Assembly (NCBI GenBank): GCA_030527925.1
Contig: JAUMZW010000003.1
Span: 98,795-162,794 of the forward strand
Length of the DNA: 64,000 bases
Direction: 5' to 3'
Origin: Streptococcus sp.
Lineage (GTDB): Bacteria; Bacillota; Bacilli; Lactobacillales; Streptococcaceae
Below, piece by piece: positions 1 to 9,500 of the stretch (the first letter of the stretch is position 1; every line of letters begins with the position of its first letter). A program made the position numbers and the translations under genes. Under the pieces are notes generated by a model, which worked only from the letters and a program-made list of their open reading frames with translations, was not told the DNA's origin and searched no databases.

Positions 1-298
1 TTGCCAAACCAATGGCACCACTACACATAACACAAGGCTCAATCGTAACAAATAGTGTTGACTCAAGTAAACGCCAGTTTCCAACCACCTTATTAGCCTG
101 ATTAATCGCCATAATCTCAGCGTGCATAATAGCTTGATTGAGTTCCTCACGAGCATTATGTCCTCTTCCTATTATTTCCCCATCTTTGACGATAACACAA
201 CCAATAGGAATCTCTTCTTTACCTAATGAAATCTCAGCTTCTTTTAGCGCTTCTTTCATAAAGAACTCTTGTTCTTCTTTTGTAAGAGTTTGGTTCAT
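1..298 (-). CDS. tadA: tRNA-specific adenosine deaminase TadA (C-terminus outside window)
   Basis: TadA converts adenosine 34 of tRNA-Arg(ACG) to inosine, an essential cytosolic step. About 99 N-terminal codons are visible. They contain the zinc/catalytic deaminase motifs MHAE (His ligand and proton-shuttle Glu) and PCVMC (two Cys ligands). The rest lies beyond position 1; the family is usually about 160-170 residues. The ATG (298-296) overlaps the stop of the upstream MBL gene in an ATGA, so the pair is probably translationally coupled. No defect is seen in the visible part. Identification is confident from the motifs; only the C-terminus is unknown. Confidence 0.95.
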   Translation of the reverse strand, partial: MNQTLTKEEQEFFMKEALKEAEISLGKEEIPIGCVIVKDGEIIGRGHNAREELNQAIMHAEIMAINQANKVVGNWRLLESTLFVTIEPCVMCSGAIGLA

Positions 299-1071
299 AA
301 CTGTCCTAAATCCCACGACTTATGTGGCTGAGCTAAATCAACACTGGCTTGACCAGAATAGACATCCGCTTGTTGACGAAGAACCTCTAAATGATTTTCT
401 GGGGCAATACCTTCTCCTGGAAATTGTGGTAAATGAGTAAGTACTAACTTTTTAACACCTGCTTCTCTTGCAATCTGCCCTGCTTCTTTTGAGGTCAAAT
501 GTGCCACATGATTTTCCATACCTTCATATAGATAGACATCAGCCAAAAATAAGTCTGCTCCTTCTACAAAAGGCAATAATTCTTTGAAATAACCTGTATC
601 TCCTGTAAAAACCAAAATTTGCCCTGTACTAACTTCTTTAATCCTCATTGCATAACAGATAACAGGATGAACTGTCTCAATAAAAGTAATTTCAAACGGA
701 CCAATTTTTTCTGTACCATCCACATTATATGCAATACCTTCTGATACCCCTTGCAAACTTAACTTTGAAAATTCACTTGTATCACGGTTATGTCCATAGA
801 TAGGAAGTATACGTGGTGTCCACTTATCTTTTGGGTAAAGCTGACGGTAATGTCTTAGCACACCTAAGTCAGCAACATGATCAGGATGATAATGACTAAT
901 AATAACGGCATCCAATCCTAATGGACTAACTTCTTTTTCCAACTCATTTAAAGATCTACTTCCAGCATCAATGAGCAATTCAAAACCATCTTCACCAGTT
1001 AGTAAATACGATGTTGTTCCTTCATCTTGATAAGGATAACCTCCCCAACAACCTAGCGTTGTTAACTTCAT
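295..1071 (-). CDS. MBL-fold metallo-hydrolase (YhfI/RNase Z-like)
   Basis: A 258-residue cytosolic metallo-beta-lactamase-fold protein. The dinuclear-metal motif HxHxDH is complete at H60-Y-H62-P-D64-H65. Downstream family elements are TGDTGY (bridging Asp) and LTHLPQF (last His). It lacks the extended exosite arm of true RNase Z and looks like the YhfI-type MBL proteins, whose substrate is not established. It precedes tadA with a 4-bp ATGA overlap, an arrangement that suggests co-translation but says nothing firm about substrate. Length and motifs are intact. The fold assignment is sure; the reaction is not. Confidence 0.85.
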   Translation of the reverse strand: MKLTTLGCWGGYPYQDEGTTSYLLTGEDGFELLIDAGSRSLNELEKEVSPLGLDAVIISHYHPDHVADLGVLRHYRQLYPKDKWTPRILPIYGHNRDTSEFSKLSLQGVSEGIAYNVDGTEKIGPFEITFIETVHPVICYAMRIKEVSTGQILVFTGDTGYFKELLPFVEGADLFLADVYLYEGMENHVAHLTSKEAGQIAREAGVKKLVLTHLPQFPGEGIAPENHLEVLRQQADVYSGQASVDLAQPHKSWDLGQL

Positions 1072-1157
1072 ATACTACCTCCATACTTTTCTTCACTTTT
1101 CTTATCATTATACCAAAATTAAATTAATGATGTGAGGTGGCGATAAGAATGGCAAAA

Positions 1158-1192
1158 CTAAAAACTCACCTGCTATTATTCAAGTGAGTTTA
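1158..1192 (-). terminator. Terminator after bioY
   Basis: Inverted repeat of about 10 bp (1163-1172 with 1181-1190), with a run of T on the leftward strand immediately after. It lies 10 bp beyond the bioY stop. Confidence 0.7.
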
Positions 1193-1200
1193 CAACAATT

Positions 1201-1731
1201 TTAATTTAGACGACTATGACTGAACCGAGAAAACAGATAAGTTGTCAAAACTGCCTTTATTGTATCCAAGGGAATAAAGGTCACATTAGAAAGAAGAGCT
1301 GCTGATAATGGCATTTTAGTATAAAAAGATAGCCAGATAGCCCCAATTAAATCTACAAAAATCACACCAACCAACCAGACTATCATGTAGTTTGTAAACG
1401 AAGATTTAGATGAGACTAATCTTTGACATAGGAATAAGACTAGTGGGACAAAAAACCATGCAATCACATAGCCTGCAGTAGGACCAACTAAAACAGGAAT
1501 TAAAGTCTTTGTACCTGAAAAAACAGGAAAAATAAGTCCTAGAATGAAAAATAAACCCATGGCTAGAGTTCCAAACCTTGCCCCTAAAAATAAAGCAATA
1601 ATCATGACCCCCATATTTTGTAAAACAATAGGCACTGGGATAAAACCTAGAGGTATTGCTGGAATAAATCCCAACACAATCAATAATGTTGTCAATAAAG
1701 CTGTATAAGATAAATTTTTTGTTGAGAACAT
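1201..1731 (-). CDS. bioY: Biotin transporter substrate-binding membrane protein BioY
   Basis: BioY is the S-component that captures biotin, alone or with a shared ECF energizing module. The 176-residue protein is almost wholly hydrophobic with about six membrane spans. It shows BioY features such as the LGFIPAIPLGFIPVP loop between the first helices and GPTAGYVIAW in the middle. I place the start at ATG 1731, because the Shine-Dalgarno AAAGGAG sits 5 nt upstream of it; a GTG at 1737 lies directly on that site and is less likely. It follows the CHY-finger gene by 2 bp in one transcript controlled by a BirA-type operator at 2080-2111, which supports the biotin role. Confidence 0.92.
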   Translation of the reverse strand: MFSTKNLSYTALLTTLLIVLGFIPAIPLGFIPVPIVLQNMGVMIIALFLGARFGTLAMGLFFILGLIFPVFSGTKTLIPVLVGPTAGYVIAWFFVPLVLFLCQRLVSSKSSFTNYMIVWLVGVIFVDLIGAIWLSFYTKMPLSAALLSNVTFIPLDTIKAVLTTYLFSRFSHSRLN

Positions 1732-1733
1732 TT

Positions 1734-2039
1734 TCACTCCTTTTTAAAATATATAGAATCGTGGTTCTGACACTTCGGGTTAAAAGCATGATGGCAATAT
1801 GGACAAAATCCCCTCTTATACTGTAAACAGCTCAATAAAGAGCAACAACACCCACACTTGATAGGGAAATTATTTGAAAGCCCTGTTGATTGGAAGCGAT
1901 GATTACTTAAAGTATCATGACATTTAAAACATGCATAATAAGAGTTCCATTCATCACATAATAAAGCAACACTATCATTTTCTCCATGATAGTGAAGACA
2001 TCTTCCAAAATCATCCAACCCTTGTCCATAAATCACCAC
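1734..2039 (-). CDS. CHY-type zinc-finger protein
   Basis: A 101-residue protein rich in paired Cys and His: GRCLHYHGENDSVALLC, ACFKCHDTL, CGCC, CPYCHHAFNPKC and NHDSIYF. This pattern matches the CHY zinc-finger family, which binds several zinc ions; no enzymatic role is established. Translation likely starts at GTG 2039, preceded by AGAGGTAAC at proper distance. It is the first gene of the bioY transcript, so its expression should follow biotin status through the BirA-type operator upstream. Why a zinc-finger protein is linked to biotin uptake cannot be read from the sequence. Confidence 0.8.
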   Translation of the reverse strand: MVIYGQGLDDFGRCLHYHGENDSVALLCDEWNSYYACFKCHDTLSNHRFQSTGLSNNFPIKCGCCCSLLSCLQYKRGFCPYCHHAFNPKCQNHDSIYFKKE

Positions 2040-2056
2040 TTGTTACCTCTGATACT

Positions 2057-2111
2057 ATTATGACCTTTTACACAGATAATTGTCAACCTATTTTTAAAAA
2101 ATGGTTTACAT
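2057..2111 (-). promoter_or_regulatory. Promoter with BirA-type biotin operator
   Basis: On the leftward strand a TTGACA -35 (2081-2086) and CATAAT -10 (2057-2062) are 18 bp apart. The -35 lies inside one half of an imperfect dyad: on the + strand TTGTCAACC (2080-2088), 14 bp, then GGTTTACAT (2103-2111). This matches the Gram-positive BirA operator pattern (TTGTnAACC, about 15 bp, GGTTnACAA). Binding there would block the -35, giving biotin-dependent repression of the CHY-bioY pair. Confidence 0.75.
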
Positions 2112-2120
2112 TTTTTAAAA

Positions 2121-2149
2121 ATAAAATAATGAGAAGCCTCATTATTTTA
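2121..2149. terminator. Bidirectional terminator after the kinase gene
   Basis: Perfect 11-bp stem (2123-2133 with 2138-2148) and 4-nt loop, flanked by A and T runs, directly after the stop of the leftward kinase gene. Confidence 0.75.
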
Positions 2150-2773
2150 TCATTTTTGTTCAATAATACTACCTGTCATTGTTTGTCTCACTAGTATATC
2201 AGCTTTGTCCTCTGTCCATTTATAGTAATCATAATATTGAGCTCTACGACTCTTAGAAGTCTTTCGAATAAATTCTGAGGAACGTCCTCTTTCAGTAGTA
2301 TCCCGAATCAACCGTCTAGATAATTCCGTCTCATCATCTGTATAAAAACAAATTAAAAGATCAAATACAGATTTTTCGATAAAACCTACAGACATTCCCT
2401 CGACAATCAAAATTGGCTTATTAGCTTCTAGCCTTTTACTTGGACTGTAAAAAGTATCTATTGTCATTATATCTAATCCAGACTTCAAAGATAGAATATC
2501 CCTCCTCAAACTCTCGCATTCATGTGCAATAGCCATACAAGCAGTTACTTTCTGTTTATCATTGTTCTTTGGGTACACACTAGAGCGTTTTTCTCCAGAA
2601 ATAATGTAAGGATCTGTCTCTAAAAGATTAACCCGTTCAGCACCTAAAGTTTGAACAAGAGCTTTGGCAAATGTTGTCTTGCCAGATGCACCATGACCAT
2701 AAATTCCAATAGTAAACGTTTTTTTATCTTCTATACGAGATAGAAGATTCCTAATTAACTCCTTTGTATCCAT
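2150..2773 (-). CDS. Uridine kinase-like P-loop NTPase
   Basis: A 207-residue cytosolic protein with a clear Walker A loop GHGASGKTT at about residues 26-34 and a YDYYKW segment near the C-terminus, as in the phosphoribulokinase/uridine kinase superfamily. The central ILIVEGMSVGF corresponds to the Walker B/lid region of uridine kinases. Overall similarity to housekeeping Udk is partial, so the nucleoside specificity is uncertain. It follows tgt by 17 bp in the same direction and is probably co-transcribed with it. Intact length, with a terminator immediately downstream. Confidence 0.75.
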   Translation of the reverse strand: MDTKELIRNLLSRIEDKKTFTIGIYGHGASGKTTFAKALVQTLGAERVNLLETDPYIISGEKRSSVYPKNNDKQKVTACMAIAHECESLRRDILSLKSGLDIMTIDTFYSPSKRLEANKPILIVEGMSVGFIEKSVFDLLICFYTDDETELSRRLIRDTTERGRSSEFIRKTSKSRRAQYYDYYKWTEDKADILVRQTMTGSIIEQK

Positions 2774-2790
2774 AACTACTATCCTCTCAA

Positions 2791-3978
<1,188 letters not shown>

Positions 3979-4018
3979 CTATAATATTTTATCAAAAAAT
4001 AGGGCTTTTGTCCTTATT

Positions 4019-4187
4019 TTCAAGCCATATTCTCTAATGACCTAACTGCGTTTTTAACAGCATTCTGTAATTCAACAATCTGTTGTTTAAACTCATCACT
4101 CAATTGACATTCTATTTTTCAAGATATATTTTCTCCTTTTTCTTCAGTTGAGAAGACTTTATAACTTCTGTCTAATTTGGTACAGCC
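4019..4187 (-). mobile_element. Truncated 5' end of an IS3-family element
   Basis: Read leftward, an IS-like end TGTACCAAATTAGACAG near 4187 is followed by a ribosome site AAAAAGGAG and a short reading frame with QLSDEFKQQIVELQNA, which resembles the start of IS3-family OrfA proteins. The frame then ends after about 30 codons (NAVRSLENMA, stop). The start is out of phase with the frame, so it is non-functional debris. It fills part of the tgt-perR gap; the rest of 3934-4396 shows only the palindrome at 4197-4245. Confidence 0.45.
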
Positions 4188-4196
4188 GATTCATAT

Positions 4197-4245
4197 AAAA
4201 AAAAGGATTTAGCTCTGCATAATGCAGAGCTAAATCCTTTTTATT
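4197..4245. terminator. Strong palindromic terminator downstream of perR
   Basis: A perfect 19-bp inverted repeat (4202-4220 with 4222-4240) with a single central base and A/T tracts at both edges. It could end transcription from either side. Its outer arm AAGGATTTAG recurs in the terminator after ackA (43419-43455). Confidence 0.8.
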
Positions 4246-4396
4246 TGTTTTAATTCGCTTATTATTTCAGTAAAAAACACAATCTGAAATCATACATTCA
4301 AGTTCATCAAATGATTGTAAAGTCTTTTCAAAGCTGTAAAACAATTCAGATTTCAATACAAACTCTATAACAACTGTAGGGAAGACAGTTCAATAT

Positions 4397-4891
4397 TCAA
4401 ACCTTTTTTTGTTGCTGTTGACGTCTTAATTGATTCTGTTTAAGCTGACATGACGGACATACTCCATAAGCCATGAGCTGAATCTGTGTAATTTTAAATT
4501 TTGTTTGGCGATAAGCTTCATGCTCTATCTCAAAAATATTAACATCTTCGAAATCTGTAATATTACCACATGACTCACAAACAATATTGACATGCTGATG
4601 ACCTAAAAAATCATAGTAAGTCGTATTATCATTTGTAATCTTTAACTCTGTTACAAAACCTTCATCTACAAGGACCTTCATATTGTTGTAAACTGTCGCC
4701 AAACTCATATTAGGATACTTTGGCAATAAATCCTTATAGATTTTCTCAGCACTAGGATGGTCATGAGTTTCAATAATATACGAAATGATTGCTTTTCTCG
4801 TTTCTGTAATACGTATGTGTTTACTTCTCAGGTGCTCAAGAACTCTTTCATAAGCATCTGCAGGATGGTGATGGGTATGATGATGTTCCAT
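4397..4891 (-). CDS. perR: Peroxide-responsive Fur-family repressor PerR
   Basis: PerR represses peroxide-defence and metal genes and is inactivated by metal-catalysed oxidation. The 164-residue protein has a winged helix (RITETRKAIISYI ... SLATVYNNMKVLVDEGFV), the regulatory metal region YYDFLGHQHVN, and the structural zinc pairs CESC and CPSC. Its N-terminus is unusually His-rich (MEHHHTHHHP), and the C-terminus ends in a Gln/Arg/Lys stretch. The start at 4891 is set by AAGGAG 6 nt upstream. An ATG at 4924 cannot be used because it lies inside the -10 TATAAT. Peroxide sensing is relevant here because glpO nearby makes H2O2. Confidence 0.92.
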   Translation of the reverse strand: MEHHHTHHHPADAYERVLEHLRSKHIRITETRKAIISYIIETHDHPSAEKIYKDLLPKYPNMSLATVYNNMKVLVDEGFVTELKITNDNTTYYDFLGHQHVNIVCESCGNITDFEDVNIFEIEHEAYRQTKFKITQIQLMAYGVCPSCQLKQNQLRRQQQQKKV

Positions 4892-4922
4892 AAGCTTCTC
4901 CTTGTCTAAGTTATGCTTTTCC

Positions 4923-4928
4923 ATTATA
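4923..4928 (-). promoter_or_regulatory. perR -10 box
   Basis: Consensus TATAAT on the leftward strand, 31 bp upstream of the chosen perR start codon. No convincing -35 was seen. It overlaps the more upstream ATG and so excludes that codon as the start. Confidence 0.55.
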
Positions 4929-4962
4929 CCATACTTTCAACCATTGTAGCGTGTATTTTACT

Positions 4963-5403
4963 TTAATTCAGATTTGATAAACTATTGTAATATTCGATTT
5001 TTAAACATTTATCCATCACTATTTTTGAGCAACCTGCACCTTTTAAAATTGCATAAGCTTCTTGACTTTCAAGACCTAATTGTGCCCAATACACTTCAGC
5101 ATCAATTTGTACAAATTCTCTTGCCACATCAGCAAGATACTCACTACGTCTAAACACACAAACAATATCTATAGGAACTTTTAAGTCAAGTAATGATGCT
5201 AAAACTGGTTCTCCTAAAATTTGCTGCCCTACCTGCCTTGGATTAATAGAAAAAATTTTGTAACCTGCATCTTGCATAACCTTAGAAACTTGATAAGAGG
5301 CTGTCTCTTCTCTATCAGATAATCCGACAACTGCAATATGCCGTGCTACTTTTATCCACTTAACAATCTCTTCTTGACTAGGGTGTTTGTAAACTTCAAA
5401 CAT
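4963..5403 (-). CDS. CoA-binding domain protein (YccU-like)
   Basis: A 146-residue single-domain Rossmann protein of the succinyl-CoA-synthetase alpha-like CoA-binding family. It shows HIAVVGLSDREETASYQVSK at the nucleotide loop, KIFSINPR and a C-terminal VMDKCLKIEY. Members bind CoA or nucleotides; the cellular role is unknown. AAGGAGGAT precedes the ATG well. It sits between perR and the IS30/adhesin insertion. In streptococci this gene commonly neighbours polA, so the 7-kb adhesin segment may have been inserted between them. Confidence 0.85.
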   Translation of the reverse strand: MFEVYKHPSQEEIVKWIKVARHIAVVGLSDREETASYQVSKVMQDAGYKIFSINPRQVGQQILGEPVLASLLDLKVPIDIVCVFRRSEYLADVAREFVQIDAEVYWAQLGLESQEAYAILKGAGCSKIVMDKCLKIEYYNSLSNLN

Positions 5404-5441
5404 AACAAAATCCTCCTTAGTAATTATAGTATAACATGTTC

Positions 5442-6451
5442 TGCAAATTGGAAATTCAAGTTAGCCATTAGTAAAAATTCTCTAGTAGATTTATAATCCA
5501 GTAATTTCTTTAGATAATTGTTTATCTAATTTTCAATAAATGCAACTTGTTTCCGACTTGTATTTTTGTTTTCCTTAGGTAACCATAGTAGATATGATTT
5601 GGGTCAAAAACCTCAGATAAACACCTAAACTCAGTTCCATTGTCTACTGTAATAGAGTTAATTTGATAGTCCTTTAGAATGAGTTTTAATGCTTTGTTAA
5701 CCGAATCCGCCGACTTATCAGGAATGAGGCGAATGATTTGATAACGACTTGCTCTATCAGTTAAAGTCAATAAACACTCATTTTTAGCTCGTGTTTGAAT
5801 GACCGTATCAATCTTAAAATCTCCCATATTCTGACGATCATTGATGCTTTTAGGACGTTCTTCAATAGACTTTCCAGCAGGCTTAAAATACGGACTGACC
5901 TGCTTCTTATGCTTAACTTTTCCTCTGCGAAGGTAAAGCATGTCAGATTTTGTTAGTCCTAAATGCCCCTGATTAATCCAGTAATAAATCGTTGAAACAG
6001 ATACAGCAATCCCTTTTGATTTGACCATCATTTCAGGTGAATACTTCTGTTTGATGTAGTGAAGAATCTTTTCCTTTAGTTCTTTGGTCAGTGAAACTTG
6101 CTTAACAGAATGTTTACGATTGGTTTCATAAACGTTCTGTGCGAAATGAGCTGAATAAACGAGTTCAAACTTCCCTTTACGAACTTGTTGTCTCACTTGA
6201 CCACGCTTTATCTCATTATTAATCGTTTGAGGAGCTTTAGCTAACCTTCTAGCCATTTCACGGTTGGAGTGATCTTCACGAATCCAAGGTTCAATCATTC
6301 TGCGTTCAACTAATGTTGATTGTTTCCCTTTTGGTGTATAATGGTCTTGCATCTCAGAGTCTTTCTAATTATTATTTTGTTAATTATAATCATATCTCTC
6401 TGAGATGTTTTTTAATACCATCAAGTGGCTAACTTCATTTTACAACTTTCA
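5442..6451 (-). mobile_element. Degenerate IS30-family insertion sequence
   Basis: About 1010 bp bounded by related ends (AAGTTAGCCATTAG near 5457 and, inverted, AAGTTAGCCACTTG near 6434). It is flanked on both sides by the same 14 bases, AGTATAACATGTTC (5428-5441 and 6452-6465), which read as a target duplication. Its only gene is an IS30-type transposase broken by deletion, frameshift and a nonsense codon. Immobile by itself; relatives of its right part occur at 12685-12793 and 35222-35345. Confidence 0.8.
5462..6352 (-). pseudogene. IS30-family transposase (broken)
   Basis: The N-terminal helix-turn-helix (NREMARRLAKAPQTINNEIKRG) and the first part of the DDE core (DFKIDTV, TVDNGTEF) are intact, but the last acidic residue is gone. 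After HIYYG an internal deletion has removed the segment that normally carries the ENHNR motif, and the frame shifts. The correct C-terminal frame resumes with KQVAFIEN, meets a TAG where related copies have Trp, and continues as KKLLDYKSTREFLL. A further base is missing just before the original stop. An open frame of 276 codons remains but is not expected to be catalytic. Confidence 0.85.
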
Positions 6452-6508
6452 AGTATAACATGTTCACTAAAATCATTCTAAATTTCAATACAACTCTCCT
6501 CTATACAG

Positions 6509-6545
6509 ATAAAAAAGTCAAAGTTATAAACCTTGACTTTTTTAT
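6509..6545 (-). terminator. Terminator of the large surface-protein gene
   Basis: Stem AAAAAAGTCAAAG (6511-6523) with its complement at 6532-6543, T-rich on both strands, 38 bp beyond the stop codon. Confidence 0.7.
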
Positions 6546-6582
6546 CGCTCTAAATGTCCTTAATAAAATCTAGCACTTATGA

Positions 6583-9500
6583 TTATTGCTCATCTTTACG
6601 ACGTTTTGTCGCAAATAATCCACCAATTAGTGCCATTACACCTAGAACAGATAAAGCTGATGGCGATCTTTCTCCTGTATTTGGAAGGACTTGTTCAGAA
6701 GTTGAACTCATCATCCCATTTGAAGCTGCTGTTTTATCAGAAGTGATTTTTCTGTCTTCAACATGATGTTTACCATTATCACCATCTTTAGACGTTTTAT
6801 TTTCGTCATTTTTAGGTGTCTTATTAGTATTATCATCATGCTTAGGATTATTGTCTTTATCTCCATCATATTTAGGAGTTTTCGTATTACTATCATCTTT
6901 TGATGGTTTCTTAGGCTCCTCTTTAGCTTTCATCTTATATGTCACAACTACTGTTGAATCTTCATCTGTTGCTGTTACTGTCTTAGATGAAACTTTGGCT
7001 TGATCTGGAGCATCGTAACCTTTAGCACTCAAGTCTGGTGAAACAACTTCTGGTAAAGTTGAATCTGACGATGTCCAATCACCATATGTAATAGCTCCAG
7101 TTACTAAGTTAACTTTTGCATCACGTTTAAAGTTAACTGTTTGAACAATTTCTTTTGATACAACATTACCATTTGAGTCAACATACTTAATTGTACGTGT
7201 CACATCTTTTGTTGTCACTAAATCTTTGACTGAATCAGGCCATTTTGGTCCGTTTGGATTATTTGGATCTACTGGTTCACCTGGTTTTGGTGTTGTTCCT
7301 GGTGGAATTGTTCCATCTGCTTCCTTGAATTTAACTTCAAATGTTTGTGAAACTGATTTATCATTATCATATTTCGCATCTTTAGGGAAGTTATCAGATA
7401 CTAATTCATAACCTTTAGAAATATAGTCTTGAATCTTAGAAGCTGTTGAATAATCAATGACTTCACCTGACTTACCACTTACACTATCACTTGATAGAAC
7501 TTCTCCACTCTCTGTTACATACTTAATAGTAGCCGTTTGTCCATCTTTTTCATATGTAATATCTGTTCCTTTTGTTGGGTCTGTTGGAACACTTGGTGGG
7601 TTATATCCTTTACTTGGATCTTTTGGATCTACTGGTGTTAATGGTCCATCTGGTCCTACTGGTGTCAATCCTGGAATATATGGAATTGGATCTGTTGGTA
7701 CACCTGGTTTTGTTGGATCATTTGGATCATTTGGATATGGGATTGGATCTACCGGTGTATATCCTTCAGGTACCTTAGGTGTATAAGTTCCAATCGGTGA
7801 ATATTTAACTTCAACTGTTGAATTTTCATCTGTTGCTGTTACTGTCTTAGATGAAACCTCTTTAGTATCTGCTAAGTAACCAGTAATAACTGGGGAAGTT
7901 TTTGATTCTAAAGTGTTATTTTTTGATGTCCATTCACCGTATGTAATAACTCCAGTTACTAAGTTAACTGTTGCATCACGTTCAAAGTTAGCCGTTTGTG
8001 TCACTGTATCTGATGCTTGACTATTATCTTTAGCATAAACATACTTAATAGTACGTGTCACATCTTTTGTTGTTACTAAATCTTTGACTGAATCAGGCCA
8101 TTTTGGTCCGTTTGGATTACTTGGATCTACTGGCTCTCCTGGTTTTGGAGTCACTCCTGGTGTTACTGGTGCTGTTGCTTCTTTAAATACTACTGTAAAT
8201 GTTTGTGTTACTGATGTATCGTTATCATATTTTGCATCTGATGGGAAATTATCTTTTACTAATACATATCCTTTAGCAACCATCTCTTTAATCTTATCTG
8301 CTGTTGAATAATCAATTTTTTCTGATGATTTTCCACTAACTTCTTTTGTATCCAACACTTTTCCATCTTCTGTAACATAATTAATTACTGCTTTTTGTTC
8401 ATCTTTTACATATGTAATATCTGTACCTTTTGTTGGATCTGTTGGAACACTTGGTGGGTTATATCCTTTACTTGGATCTTTTGGATCTACTGGTGTTAAT
8501 GGTCCATCTGGTCCTACTGGTGTCAATCCTGGAATATATGGAATTGGATCTGTTGGTACACCTGGTTTTGTTGGATCATTTGGATCATTTGGATATGGGA
8601 TTGGATCTACCGGTGTATATCCTTCAGGTACCTTAGGTGTATAAGTTCCAATCGGTGAATATTTAACTTCAACTGTTGAATTTTCATCTGTTGCTGTTAC
8701 TGTCTTAGATGAAACCTCTTTAGTATCTGCTAAGTAACCAGTAATAACTGGGGAAGTTTTTGATTCTAAAGTGTTATTTTTTGATGTCCATTCACCGTAT
8801 GTAATAACTCCAGTTACTAAGTTAACTGTTGCATCACGTTCAAAGTTAGCCGTTTGTGTCACTGTATCTGATGCTTGACTATTATCTTTAGCATAAACAT
8901 ACTTAATAGTACGTGTCACATCTTTTGTTGTTACTAAATCTTTGACTGAATCAGGCCATTTTGGTCCGTTTGGATTATTTGGATCTACTGGTTTTCCTGG
9001 CTCAATATTTTCTCCTGGTATAATATTTTCTACAGATTGTTCATATTTAACTTTAACTTCTTCATTGCTATCTGATGCTTTGACTGTTTTAGCTTCTACT
9101 TTTGCCTTATCTGGGGCATCGTAACCTTTAGCACTCAAGTCTGGTGAAACAACTTCTGTATATTTGTCATTTGTTGTTGTCCAAGCTGCAGATGCATCTT
9201 TTGTATCAACAGTACCATCACCATTTGTATCATAACCTAAGATTTCACCTGTTACTTTACTTAAGATTGGCGTACGAGTGAATGTTACAGTTTGTTTATC
9301 AGCTGTTGAAACTTCTTTGCCTGTTGTTGCATCAACATAAGTGATTGTACGTGTAATAGACTTAGTTAATTCAGTCTTCTTAGCAGCATCACTTGCATTA
9401 TCTGGCCAAACTGGATTCTTAGGATCTACTGGTTTTGTTCCTTCTTTTAATGTTACAACAATTTCTTGAGTTGTTGAATTGTTATCATCAAAAGTAGTCT

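Noticed and set aside
7226..9124. Rightward open frames opposite the adhesin with Gly- or Leu-rich repeat proteins
   Set aside because: They are the complement of the repetitive Pro/Asp/Thr coding region, lack ribosome sites and start at the same point in each repeat unit.
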